Below the pieces are notes generated by a model that saw only the letters and a list, made by a program, of their open reading frames with translations, was not told the origin of the DNA and made no database searches. The position numbers and the translations under genes were made by a program. This document shows, in pieces, positions 25,398-37,488 of a DNA stretch of 64,000 nucleotides (its first letter is position 1; every line of letters starts with the position of its first letter). Source of the stretch: Lantana camara (taxonomy: Eukaryota; Streptophyta; Magnoliopsida; Lamiales; Verbenaceae); assembly GCA_037501455.1 (NCBI GenBank), contig CM074855.1, positions 53,637,001-53,701,000 of the forward strand, written 5' to 3'.

Positions 25398-27337
25398 TGT
25401 TAGGAATAGTGCCCTAGAAAGCCGATTGTATATCCGCTTTGTGCTTTTCCTTATTGTAATCACAGACAATCTTTGAATGAAATAACGAATTGAGGCAACA
25501 CTTCTTTATACGCTCTTGTTTGGTATGCGTTTACTTTAGCTGTGCATGTATGAGAACTCCCCTAATCCTGATGACTTTAGGACTCTACCATTTAGGTGAA
25601 ATGGTTCATGAAACGAGCCCTATATCACATAAGTCATGATTAGTAAAATACTCCAAGCCGATGAGTCCTACCGACAGTGGGAGTGTCAACCTGACTCCTC
25701 TAAGGCTTGCTTGTGGGATCATGCCCTTAAGAAGGACCACCTTGTTTCATGGAGGTGCAAAGTGTATAGTTGATACGTGCGTGATACATGAGGGTGCTTA
25801 CTTTAAAAAGTAAGTTCACTGAGGTGCCCCGTGTGAGAACATTCCTAATGGGAACGGAAGTTTCTATTTCAGGAAATGGAAACTTCCAGATTAGGAAATA
25901 TCTCACGAGTCATTGATGTGAATAATTGATCCTTATACTTGAGGTTCCTTGTTACTTTATGAGTTAACTCTGTAGTCTTGGGTATAAGCTTTAAAGGGTG
26001 TCGCCTTAGACAACTGATTCAAGGCTTATGCTGGGGATGCACAAGTGATTCAGGAAAGTGAATGAGAATCAAGATAGGACCTACACTTGCATTTTCAAGG
26101 TGATCTCTTATTGTGTAAGTCATTCATATGTCATATGGAGTCCTTGGCCAAGGCAGTAGATCAAGACATCAAGAAAAGGGTTTCTTGGATTGAGATCAAA
26201 TGGATATGAAATGCACTTAGCTTTAAGACCGGATTATTAGGGTTCTGATTATTCTGTTGCCCTAGATCTTGGTTGAGAGATAGTAAGTAGGAGGATTGTA
26301 TCTCACATGAATCAATGACTTAAAGGTTCTGTCGAATCCGAACATTCCAAATCAGCTAGGGGTTAAACACCTGTTGCTAGACTATGTTCGTTTAATCTGT
26401 GGACTGATTAATTAATTAGTGAATTAATTAATTAGGGTCACTGCTAATTGAATTGAGAACCTAGAGGGTCACACACAACAACTTGGTTACATGAGTTGAG
26501 GCTTTAAAATGATTAAACGAGTTAATCAAGCCAAGAGGGTTCCACACGTGTGAAGCCACACGTGTGGGTCATGTGAGTGCCACGTGTCCTTGTGACCCGT
26601 GTCCCACATGTGTAAATATATATATATTGTATATATATATATATTAAATAATTAACTGTGTTAATTATTTAATAGACTTTGGTTTAATTTTGAATTAAAA
26701 AGAAAGTCTTATTTTGGAGAAAAATAATCTAGTTAATTAATTATGAATTAATTGATTAGATAAAAATAAGTTATTTATTTTAAATAAATAAAGTATAAAA
26801 TTATCCAAAAATAGTTTGGATATTTTAGCTCTCTTGAAAGTTGATTTGAATTTGAATTCAAAGTCAAAGTCAAAATTACTTGATGATCAAGTAATAGGAG
26901 AGAGGGACCAAAATCCTTAGCCCATAAGGACTAGGGATTTTCGGCCACTCCCCTAGTATAAATAGGGGAGCTCGAGCTAATTGACAATTCTTTTGGTTCA
27001 TGTGTTGAACACCATCCTTTCTCCAAGATAAACAAAACCCTAGGTTAAGCCTAAACACTAACTAGAGAACTAGCATCCTTACAAGTTAGATTTAGTCAAG
27101 TTGGTGGACTATCTCTAGAGAGCTTCAAGTTAGAAGTTTGAAGATTCGAGCTTTGCCAAGGAGAGGGGATCCAGCCGCGAGAAGAGCGTTATTGGGTGGC
27201 TTGAAACGCTTCAAGAAAGACAATTAAGAAAGTAAGTTTCTAATCCCTACAAATTTGGTTACACGATTGTGAGTCCTAGATCCTTTTGTTGGAAAAATTT
27301 TAAATTTCCACTGCTTTCTGATTCGTGTTTTCCAACA
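25398..27337 (+). repeat. Copia 3' LTR
   Basis: It starts TGTTAGGAATAG and ends TTTTCCAACA, 1940 bp. It contains the TATA box at 26957-26964, three CACGTG hexamers (26545, 26559, 26581) and an AT repeat near 26618-26645. This is the reference copy used to orient the chimeric units at the left edge. Confidence 0.93.
26957..26964 (+). promoter_or_regulatory. TATA box of copia 3' LTR
   Basis: TATAAATA followed by GGGGAGCTCGAGC, as in the 5' LTR. Transcription from here would run into the inverted LTR half at 27338 and beyond. Confidence 0.65.
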
Positions 27338-28377
27338 CCCAATTAATTACTTCACTAATTAATTAATCGGTCCACAGATTAAATGACCATAGTCTAGCAA
27401 CAGGTGTTTAACCCCTAGCTGAATTAGAATGTTCAGATTCGACAGAACCTTTAAGTCATTGATTCATGTGAGATACAATCCTCCTACTTACTATCTCTCA
27501 ACCAAGATCTAGGGTAAGGAAATAATCAGAACCCTAATAATCCGGTCTTAAAGCTAAGTGCATTTCATATCCATTTGATCTCAATCCAAGAAACCCTTTT
27601 CTTGATATCTTGATCTACTGCCTTGACTAAGGACTCCATATGGTATATGAATGACTTACGCTATAAGAGATCACCTTCCAAATGCAAGTTTAGGTCCTTT
27701 CTTGATTCTCATTCACTTTCATGAATCACTTGTGCAGCCCCAGCATAAGCCTTGAATCAGTTGTCTAAGGCGACACCCTTTAAAGCTTATACCTAAGACT
27801 ACAGAGTTAACTCATAAAGTGACAAGGAAACTCAAGTCTAAGGATCAATTAATCACATCAATGACTCGTGAGATATTTCCTAATCTGGAAGTTTCCATTT
27901 CCTGAAATAGAAACTTCCTTTCCCATTTAGGAATGTTCTCACACGGGGCACCTCAGTGAACTTACTTATTGAAGTAAGCACCCTCATGTATCACGCACGT
28001 ATCAACTATACACTTTGCACCTCCATGAAACAAGGTGGTCCTTCTTAAGGGCGTGATCCCATAAGCAATCCTTAGAGGAGTCAGGTTGACACTCCCACTG
28101 TCGGTAGGACTCATCGGTTTGGAGTATTTTACTAATCATGACTCATGTGATATAGGGCTCGTTTCATGAACCATTTCACCTAAATGGTAAAGTCCTAAAG
28201 TCATCAGGATTAGGGGAGTTCTCATACATGCACAGATAAAGTAAACTCATACCAAACAATAGCATATAAAGAAGTGTTGCCTCAATTCGTTATTTCATTC
28301 AAAGATTGTCTGTGATTACAATAAGGAAAAGCACAAAGCGGATATACAATAGGCTTTCTAGGGCACTATTCCTAACA
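27338..28377 (-). repeat. Remainder of minus-oriented copia LTR
   Basis: This is the reverse complement of the LTR first half, beginning with the duplicated CCCAA and ending with the complement of the LTR start (CTATTCCTAACA). Together with 2949-3839 it makes one complete minus-oriented LTR, split by the copia element. It is probably a solo LTR; the flanks TTGGG (2944-2948) and TATCC (28378-28382) do not match as a target duplication. Confidence 0.85.
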
Positions 28378-31300
28378 TATCCATTGGTTATCCTTGGATT
28401 CTTTAACTTATATACTGAACTTAATTCTCATATTTTCCCGATGTGGGACAGGGGTGTCACAAACCAAGTACATGATGATACAATAAGCAATTATTGGAAA
28501 AAGATATTTCAATAGAATATTGAGGGATTTAGAACTGTTGAAAAACAAGAAAACAAAGGACACAAGAGACTAAGTTAATTTTGGCCTAACAGAACAATAC
28601 TCTAACGTCGGGGGAGTAGACTCAAAAGGGGTCAAAGAACCTGACCAAGAGAGCACGACAAAGAGTTTCCTATGCTCCAAGATAGCAGTCGTCAGGCAAC
28701 CACAGAACCTGAAACCATGAGGTCACAAAACAGGTAGAGGTATTAGTCAAAGGGACTAAGTGAGATATTTCGTAGTAAGAAAAAGTAGTTGAAATTGAGG
28801 GTTTTCGAAAGACTTTCTTTGAAATTTCTTCAACAGAAATACGATCTTTATTTTGAACAGGGTTTTAAATAAGCACGCACAAGCACACACAACATTAACT
28901 TCCGGTTCATACACGCTTTATAAACAAGGAACAGGGTACAAGAGATTTTTCAAAAGATGCCCGCAAGCTAGGCATCATCCATCCTTTACTCCTCAAATAC
29001 ATTTAACAGAGTTGGTATCGAGATCCATTAGGATCCCGACACCCATATACACATGCACCACCCCTTTTCCCCTTATTGTCACGCCCAGGGATCTACCCCG
29101 CGGTGACTTAAATAAGAATGGGAGGAATTTACCACCTCTTCCGACCTTCGATATGGAGTAACGAACCTCTGATTAAACCATCATCAAGTTCATTACGGCG
29201 GCCAGTATCATAGTAGCCATTGGCGCACCCCTTCTGGTATACTACTTAACTATACCGCCAGGGCCCAATAGAACAGGATTTCAAAAACTTCCATTTTAGA
29301 ATAACAGAAGTGCATGAAGCACACAGAGTTCAGGAACTGAACCTTTAATCAAGGCAGTATAACAGTGAACTGAACGTATATCATAAACCATTAACTTTAA
29401 ACTTGAAGCATTGTCCGAAAATGGGAAAACGTTTAACTGGGAAGATAGAATCTTTGAAATCGAATGAGTTGATTTTGAAATCATTTGAATACATAAGAAT
29501 ATTCATGGTTCCAGTTGAAATAGTTTAAACCTCACCTACATAAATGGTATTATGTAATAATACCAGAGCCTCAGTTAATCCATACTTCACCTGTAAGTGG
29601 TGAATAACTATAAGTTTCTATCCATAAACCATATAGTTACATAAGCAAGTTCCACTACCTCAAAGCACTCAATAACACATAATGATATCATATGAAAATG
29701 ACAAAAGATTATCAAAGCATATCATATTATGTAGCAAGATTTCATGATAATTATTCAACAATCATCCAGATAACAAGGCATACTTGAATTCAGGTAAGCC
29801 GTACATAGGAGAGTAATACCATTTAATGCAAAAGAAATAATTAACTAAGAATGGAACATTCACTGCGAGTTATGCATAAACTTGAGCTAATAGATTAGCA
29901 TGAATCGAATAACCGTTAATCAACTTATGATCATAGACGCGAGCCTTAAGGAAATAATTCCCGAAGATGGTTAATGATGCATGACTGAGTGAAGAAATTC
30001 AAGTATTGAATCACAAGATTAGCAAGAAAGCGTAAAACATAACAAGGTATATCCTTTTCTGAAGAAAGGATTTTAGTAAACTATTAGTCTCAATTGAAAG
30101 CTCATATTAGGGGCTTAAGAATATATTCTTTAGGGTTTTGAAAAAACCCTAATTAGAAAAGAAATTTAAACTTTGAAAGCCAATTTAAAACCCGTTTTTG
30201 AGAATTTTTGGAAAAGGCTTTGACCGTTGAATTCGTCCCTTCGAAATGATCATTTAGGTTGAAAGTCAAAATTGAAGACCAAAGTCAAAGTCAAAAGTCA
30301 AAGGTCAAAGGTCAAAAATCACTATTTGGAAATACGGTATGTATACGATATTTATACGAAAATACGTATAGTATTTATATAGTATTTATATAAAAATACG
30401 TATCGTATTCATACAGTATTTTATGAAAATACGTACAGTATTTATACAAGAATCCATGTAGTATTTATACAAAAATATATTTTGTATTTAAACGAAAATA
30501 AATACGTATTTTTTATGAAAATACATTTAGTATTTATACAAAAATACATACGTATTTATACATGGGGTATCACATACATATACGTATATTATACATGTAT
30601 ATCATAACATATATCAATAGGTTAGGGTAATAATTAATTAAACATGTAATAATTAAAACTATAGGTTATAACTTTAACTATGGAACATTGGATAACATGT
30701 AACATTAAATTAAATCATGTAAAAATTTAAATTACTTAATTATGATCATAAAAATAATTAAAATGTAACATGTAACATGCCATAATAATTGTCACATAAT
30801 TAAATTATGTAACACATTTCATAATGAACTATACTATACGTAACATAATTCCTAAATTTGTAAAAAAATTAAAGCATGATTCTTAACATATAATTTATGC
30901 ATAAAACAAAACCTATAATATAACCTAATTCTAACATAATTAAAGCATAAAATAAACATAAATTTTAGCATAATTTCAACTAACTAAAACATAAAAGAAA
31001 AGAAAATCATACCTTAGATTGGGGGGTGGGGGGTTCGAACCTAGGGGGTGAGAGAGAGAATGGTGTGAGTAAAAATGAGAGTCCAACACACTTATTTATA
31101 GTTATGGAGAGGTACCTTTGTGCAAATCATATTTATTCTAGGGACTTAGAATGGTGTATTTCTTGAAAATTCCATAAATAGTTTTGCTCTTAGTAAAATT
31201 GTTAGGAGGAGGACATTTTGGTAATTTCATCTATCTCAGGCATATTTTAGGAGCTAAAAAAGTGCCCAAGAGTTAGAAAATAAAATTAGCTTCAAAATGG

Positions 31301-32008
31301 TTACTCATGGGTCGAAATCGGACGTACGGTTTAAAAGTTATAAACGTCGGAAGAATGGATTTTCCTTAATTTCATAAAATGATTTAATTATAAAATAAAT
31401 GCTAGGGTATGATTTAAAGATCCGAAAAGCTTTCCAAAAATGTAGAAAAAAACGAGGAACGTTATGGCTATGATCTCAAGGGTTAAAAGGGTTTGCCGGT
31501 GGAAATATATTTCGCCGACGGAAAAATATTCTTTGAAAATAAATTCTTAAATTGCTTTGGACATACAAACGAAGACTTGAAGCATTGAAAAACAAACTGA
31601 AAAATTTAGAAAGGATGTGTATAAGTCCTCCAGGGTTTCTTTAATAAAACGGAGTAGTGATAGTTCGGAAAATGAATAGTACTTTTTGACAAAAATTCCC
31701 AAAATATCCCTAATGATGAAGAAAGGATTTCGAAGCTTGGAAAATATGTTCATATGACTTAAGGAACATGAGTTATGAACTCTAGGGTTCTAATGAGATG
31801 CTAGGGCACTGTAGGCTCGGGAAAAGAATAGTAAATTTGGTTTGTGGTAAGGAAATCCCCCCTAAAACACAATACGACCAATGAATGCACATTGTTCACA
31901 TAAGAATGCAATGCATGAACGTTTGTAAAGATGAACCAAGGTATATAAACGCATTCTTGTTATCATTGATTTACTGTTTCCAGCTAGGTCCTGATACGGG
32001 CTGTTACA
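28378..32008 (-). repeat. Degenerate gypsy-type LTR material
   Basis: No intact gene was found. The right end reads GATACGGGCTGTTACA, the complement of a TGTAACAGCCC-type LTR start. 28740-28775 (TTAGTCAAAGGGACTAAGTGAG) resembles the block AGTCTACCGAAGACTAAGTGAGG found in the minus-strand LTRs further right. TGTCACGCCCAGGG at 29085 and GGGGTGTCACA at 28451-28461 look like other LTR ends. I therefore read most of it as one or more old minus-strand LTRs; the left boundary cannot be fixed. 30270-30315 is a GTCAAA-type repeat, and 30600-31000 is very AT-rich with repeated AACATGTAA/ATTAAA motifs. Confidence 0.5.
30328..30562. repeat. AAATAC..GTATTT inverted-repeat array
   Basis: About eight copies of AAATAC-(about 5 bp)-GTATTT with TTATAC linkers, for example AAAATACGTATAGTATTT (30359-30376). 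Taking 32008 as the LTR start, it lies about 1.4-1.7 kb into the LTR, close to where the other gypsy LTRs have their palindrome clusters. Confidence 0.75.
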
Positions 32009-32915
32009 ACATTAATGGTATATCATATCCCATCCAACTACCATATAATAGGATCAAAGAATAGCAATAAATGAGCATCAAGGATCAATATATAAGCCTC
32101 ATAACTCCAAGAAAGCAAGAGATAATCAAGTTCTTCAAATTTCTAATCGTTACTATTCATGAATGAAGCCATATTAAAGGAATTTCTAACATAAAACATG
32201 CTTAATGTAGAGAAAAATGATCGCAAGAATGTGGAGATTGAGAATACACTCTTACCTTTAAAAAATTGGAGTAAGAATAGCTTGAAAATGAGCTCAAAGT
32301 GGACGAAAATTGTATCACCCCAAGCGGTGGGCACGACATCCCCCTCACTATAGCTCGACACGTGTAACGAAATAAGGACTCCGCACACGTGCCAAACCAT
32401 AGCGAACGGGAGACAAACAAAATCAAACTCCTAGGCTAGGCGATCTAGACCCTAATACAAAGTGCGCATCAAACAAAAGCAAGTGTGGAAGCAATAGGAT
32501 CCATACATACATGCATAATACGAGCAACATTTAAAACAAATATACATGCTAAGCCACAACGGCCAATTTTAAATCATATCCATTCTACAAATTCAAGTTT
32601 ATGTACTAATACAAGCATATACAAAATATCAAAGCAAGAAATTAAATACTCATTATGTTGATGATTATGTGTTGTATTTTACATCAATTTTTGCCCTTAT
32701 TGCATTAATTACGTCTCATACTCATTTACTAGCCCACAAACATCTATATTCTAGCTGCCACATAGACATTTCCGGCGACAAATTAATTTTTCGACACAAA
32801 TTTTTGAAAGTTATAAGATTTAATTGTAAAACAGCATTACAAAATGATTAAATTGTTAAAATAAAAAACTTACACGACTGATTTTCCATTTTTGCCAAAT
32901 ACGGTTTGTCCCTAA
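32009..32915. other. Intergenic; minus-strand LTR fragment
   Basis: No coding sequence is supported. At 32311, TGTATCACCCC followed by GGGCACGACATCCCCC, then CCATAGCGAACGGGAGAC, matches the pattern of the 3' ends of the minus-strand gypsy LTRs (compare 43059 and 58318). 32311 to roughly 32660 is therefore probably the end of such an LTR. The remainder is AT-rich and unrecognised. Confidence 0.45.
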
Positions 32916-35150
32916 TGTTAGGAATAGTGCCCTAGAAAGCCGATTGTATATCCGCTTTGTGCTTTTCCTTATTGTAATCACAGACAATCTTTGAACGAAA
33001 TAACGAATAAAGGCAACACTTCTTTATATGCTCTTGTTTGGTATGCGATTACTTTATCTGTGCATGTATGAGAACTCTCCTAATCCTGATGACTTTAGGA
33101 CTCTACCATTTAGGTGAAATGGTTCATGAAACGAGCCCTATATCACATAAGTCATGATTAGTAAAATACTCCAAGCCGATGAGTCCTACCGACAGTGGGA
33201 GTGTCAATCTGACTCCTCTAAGGCTTGCTTGTGGGATCATGCCCTTAAGAAGGACCACCTTGTTTCATGGAGGTGCAAAGTGTATAGTTGATACGTGCGT
33301 GATACATGAGGGTGCTTACTTTAATAAGTAAGTTCACTGAGGTGCCCCGAGTGAGAACATTCCTAAATGGGAACGGAAGTTTCTATTTCAGGAAATGGAA
33401 ACTTCCAGATTAGGAAATATCTCACGAGTCATTGATGTGATTAATTGATCCTTAGACTTGAGGTTCCTTGTCACTTTATGAGTTAACTCTATAGTCTTGG
33501 GTATAAGCTTTAAAGGGTGTCGCCTTAGACAACTGATTCAAGGCTTATGCTGGGGATGCACAAGTGATTCATGAAAGTGAATGAGAATCAAGATAGGACC
33601 TACACTTGCATTTGCAAGGTGATCTCTTATTGTGTAAGTCATTCATATGCCATATGGAGTCCTTGGCCAAGGCAGTAGATCAAGACATCAAGAAAAGGGT
33701 TTCTTGGATTGAGATCAAATGGATATGAAATGCACTTAGCTTTAAGACCGGATTATTATGGTTCTGATTATTCCCTTGCCCTAGATCTTGGTTGAGAGAT
33801 AGTAAGTAGGAGGATTGTATCTCACATGAATCAATGACTTAAAGGTTCTGTCGAATCCGAACATTCCAATTCAGCTAGGGGTTAAACACCTGTTGCTAGA
33901 CTATGTTCGTTTAATCTTTGGACTGATTAATTAATTAGTGAATTAATTAATTAGGGTCACTGCTAATTGAATTGAGAACCTAGAGGGTCACACACAACAA
34001 CTTGGTTACATGAGTTGAGGCTTTAAAATGATTAAACGAGTTAATCGGGCCTGGAGGGTTCCACACGTGTGAAATCACACGTGTGGGTCACGTGACTGGA
34101 CACGTGTCATTATGACACGTGTGCCACACTTAACTATTTGATTAGATATTAAATAATTAAGTTGTTAATTATTTAATAGACTTTGGTTTAATTTTGAATT
34201 AAAAAGAAAGTCTTATTTTGGAGAAAAATAATCTAGTTAATTAATTATGAATTAATTAATTTGATAAAAATAAGTTATTTATTTTATAATAAATAATGTA
34301 TAAAATTATCCAAAAATAGTTTGGATATTTTTAGCTCTCTTGAAAGTTGATTTGAATTAGAATTCAAAGTCAAAGTCAAAAATTACTTGATGATCAAGTA
34401 ATAGGAGAGAGAGAGACCAAAATCCTAGCCCATTAAGGACTAGGAATTTCGGCACTCCCCTCCTTATAAATAGGAGAGCTCGAGCTCCTTATGGAGCTAA
34501 TTGACAATTCTTTTGGTTCTTGTGTTGAACACCTTCCTTTCTCCAAGATCAAATAAACCCTAGGTTAAGCCTAAACACTAACTAGAGAACTAGCATCCTT
34601 ACTAGTTAGATTGTGATCAAGTTGGTGGACTATCTCTAGAGAGCTTCAAGTTAGAAGTTTGAAGATTCGAGCTTTACCAAGGAGAGGGGATCAAGCCGCG
34701 AGAAGAGCGTTCTTGGGTGGCTTGAAACGCTTCAAGAAAGAATAAAAGAAAAGTAAGTTTCTTAACTTTACAAATTTGGATACACGATTGCGAGTCCTAG
34801 ATCCTTTTGTTGGAAAAATTTTTAAATTCCACTGCTTTCTGATTCATGTTTTCCAACAAGTGGTATCAAAGCCACCTCGTTAATCGTGTTTCTGATTCGT
34901 CTCAATTATTCTGAATTTGATAGAAATTCTTAGGCTTGATGCGATTGAGTATTTGTAATTGTTTTAGAAAGCCTAAATTACGAAACTGTATTTTTTTTCC
35001 TGAAAGTTTCTGAAAATTAGTTTTTACAAAATTTAATTTTTGAAAACAATTTTAGATTTGAAACTGTATAAACTGTTATTGGATTTCTTGGATTGGTTTT
35101 GCTTTTGAACGAAAACACGAAACAAAACCCGGATTACGATGAACACACAA
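32916..35150 (+). mobile_element. Truncated copia element (5' LTR plus part of leader)
   Basis: A second copy of the same copia family. The LTR at 32916-34858 has the normal half order, a TATA box at 34465-34472 and five CACGTG hexamers at 34064-34121. It is followed by a primer site with one change (TGGTATCAAAGCC at 34861) and leader sequence alignable to 5751-6010 up to about 35150. No gag, pol or 3' LTR follows, so the element is cut off in the leader. The five bases before it are CCTAA. Confidence 0.85.
34064..34121. promoter_or_regulatory. G-box (CACGTG) cluster in copia LTR
   Basis: Five CACGTG hexamers at 34064, 34078, 34089, 34101 and 34116, most in the wider palindrome ACACGTGT, lie about 350 bp upstream of the LTR TATA box. 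CACGTG with flanking GTGTC is the known core of plant G-box/ABRE sites bound by bZIP and bHLH factors. Binding here is inference. Confidence 0.6.
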
Positions 35151-35330
35151 TAAAATATAAATTAATTGATTAAATATACTCATATTTTTATTTCTACGCT
35201 GATTTTTAATTTTAAACTAGTAATTTTTTGCACATTCTATGTCTGTGAAACGAAATAATAATTATTATTATTTAATTTTATTAAAATTAAATTCTTCATA
35301 TTAATATATAGTTTATAATTATTTTTAATA
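35151..35330. other. AT-rich intergenic segment
   Basis: A short stretch between the truncated copia leader and the Helitron, rich in ATTATT repeats. Nothing was recognised. Confidence 0.5.
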
Positions 35331-36700
35331 CTAGTTACAAACCCGTGCGAAGGCACGGGCTAAATTTTTATGAAAATACAATAAAAAAAAATTAATTATA
35401 ATATATTGTTATGATAATAGCTATTATCAAAATTTTATTTAAAATATTTAAATAGCATGTAAAAATATGAATTTATAAAAGAAATACTACTAATATTAGA
35501 AAGCAAAACTAAAATTATTGTAAATTATATAAAATAAAATAAAAAATAAAATATATATTAAAAATCAAAAGTATATTTAAAATTTAAACAAATAAAAGCA
35601 AAACTCTCTAAAATTGTACAGTACATTGCTACATATATAAAGAAAAATAAACTATGTTACAACTTTGACAGAATTTTACAAATAAATTTATATCTGAAAA
35701 GATATATATATATATATGGATAAAAAGAGGTAAGAAAATTCCTTTTTTATTAAAATCGAAAAAAATACTTGATTAGAATAAAACTTACCTCAACGCATAG
35801 GTGAAAAAAAATTATATATGATCAATTTGGATAAATTAGGTAATTTGAATTTGAATTGGTAACTACAATATCTATACAAACTTACCTTAAAAAAAAATGA
35901 TCCTGCATGAAAAAGAAAAATTCATATATGGATATTAAAAAAAAACTTACCTTCAAGAAAAATGATCCTGCATGAAAAAGAAAATTTATATATAGATATG
36001 AAAAGTGATAAGAAAATAAATTTTCTATTAGAATCGAAATAAAAATATTAATTAGAATAAAACTTAGCTCGACGAAAAATGATGAGACTTAATTAGAATA
36101 AAATTTACCTAGACAAAGAACGATCGTGCATGAGAGAAAAAAAATCATACATGATTAGAATAAGACTTAGCAATGATCTGTATGAGGGAAAAAAAGATTA
36201 TATATGGAGAAGAAAAATAGTTGAGAATTGAGTGAGATGATTAAAATTTTAAATACTATTTCTTTATGGCGTGTGATGTCACTAAAATTTTAAGTTTGAA
36301 TAATTTTCTTTACAAACTTATCAAAAAGAATAGAGATATATTTAGATAAATTAAGTGATTTGAATTTGAATTGATAACTACAATATCTATACAAAATTTT
36401 TAAGGATAAAGGTGATTTTTTATTGAAAACTGAATTTCATAGTACGCGTATTTTAAATTTAAAGTTAGGTGGTTTGTTATATAAAACAGAATTTCATTAT
36501 GCATATGTTAAATTTAAATTTAGAGTTGGGTGATTTGTTATAGAAAACAGAAATTCATATTCGTACATGTTTTTTAAATTTAAACTTTTCTAGTAACAGA
36601 ATTTGAAAAATATTAAATTCAAAATCTATTGAGATATTTAAAATTTTTTAAGACTATCCACGTGGATAGCCTCAAGGGTTCTAAATTATATATATATAGA
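35331..36700 (-). mobile_element. Non-autonomous Helitron
   Basis: Read on the minus strand, it begins TCTATATATATATAATT and ends with a hairpin (CCCGTGC/GCACGGG on the plus strand, 35342-35348 and 35353-35359) followed by TTTGTAACTAG. These are a 5' TC start, a subterminal hairpin about 10 bp from the end and a CTAG 3' terminus. It is flanked by A (35330) and T (36701), the AT target typical of Helitrons, with no target duplication. A perfect 16-bp palindrome CTATCCACGTGGATAG lies near the 5' end (36654-36669). It contains no Rep/helicase sequence. The interior is AT-rich with a repeated unit of about 60 bp (ACTTACCTT...ATGATCCTGCATGA at 35881 and 35945, with weaker copies). Confidence 0.8.
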
Positions 36701-36824
36701 TAACTATTAAATTATACAAATAACTGTGACAATATTGTATTAATAAAAATAATATTAAAATATAGTTTACAAAATATGAAAAAAAAAAGATAAAATAAAT
36801 ATTAAAAAGTTTATTAGAAAAAAG

Positions 36825-37433
36825 GTCGCAGAAGGCTCAAACAAAAAGCCCCTGGACATTGCCTCCTTTGCCTCTTCTTACTGTTCATCCTTTCTGGAGC
36901 TGTCACAAATAGCTGCTAATAGAGTTCACTCTCATCCTCCAAACCGATGGATACACCCGTCGCCAGGATGGGTTAAAATTAATTTTGACGCAGCCATCTT
37001 CAACCACTCTAGGGAAATTGGTATTGGAATTGTAGCTCGTGACTCCGCTGGTTCTTGTATCGAATGGGAAATGGCTCCGCGAAACGGTCCTTACGACCCA
37101 GAGCTTGGGGAAACTCTTGCTTGTCTCGCAGCTCTTAAGCTCGCCCGGGACTTTGGGTGGCAAAACATTGTGGTTGAATGTGATTCCAAAAATCTTTTAC
37201 ACAAGCTTATTGGCAACCGTTCAGATTCGTCTTCTATTGGGAATTTAGTGAATGATATCCGCTCTTTTACTCGTTGTTTTAATTCTCTTCTTTTCTCCCT
37301 TGTTTGTCGTGATGCTAATAAAGTAGCTCACGTCTTTGCTAGAAATGCAGCTTCGACTACCATTGTTGGTGTGAACCTCGTTCCTCCGTTTGCTCTCAAC
37401 TTTGTATTTTCTGATCGTCGTGCTAATGGATAA
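36825..37433 (+). pseudogene. RNase H-like domain of a 5'-truncated LINE
   Basis: The frame is open with no start codon at its left end and stops at 37431-37433. It encodes the plant LINE-type (RVT_3) RNase H fold: GWVKINFDAA (36979-37008, first Asp), a GIGIVARDSAG strand, then LGETLACLAALKLA with the Glu and VVECDSKNLL with the second Asp, and RDANKVAHVFARNA near the end. The expected D-E-D triad is present. Upstream RT and endonuclease parts are absent, as expected for a 5'-truncated insertion. The following 3' sequence (CCCCTCAGTTGGGGGCTTC, then an A-rich tail) supports a LINE tail over a host RNase H-like gene, although host genes of the same fold exist. Confidence 0.75.
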
Positions 37434-37488
37434 TTTCCCCTCAGTTGGGGGCTTCAGCGTCAAAAAATAAATAAATAAATAAATAATA
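37434..37488 (+). repeat. LINE 3' UTR and A-rich tail
   Basis: A short 3' UTR with the inverted repeat CCCCTCAGTTGGGG (loop CAGT/TGGGGG) is followed by AAAAAATAAATAAATAAATAA. This is typical of plant L1 3' ends. I could not pick out a target duplication. Confidence 0.7.

Larger units (their letters stand above)
3840..27337 (+). mobile_element. Ty1/copia LTR retrotransposon with nested insertions
   Basis: This is a full-length copia element. It has a 5' LTR (3840-5734), primer site, long leader, gag-pol in the copia order gag-protease-integrase-RT-RNase H, polypurine tract and 3' LTR (25398-27337). A 5-bp target duplication CCCAA lies at 3835-3839 and 27338-27342. The target was a reverse-oriented LTR of the same family. 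The leader is interrupted by a gypsy-type LTR (6372-19856) that itself contains another element; without these the copia element would be about 10 kb. The coding region has several stops, a deletion and a frameshift, so this copy is not autonomous. The LTRs differ in length (1895 and 1940 bp), which makes it older than the element nested inside it. Confidence 0.92.
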
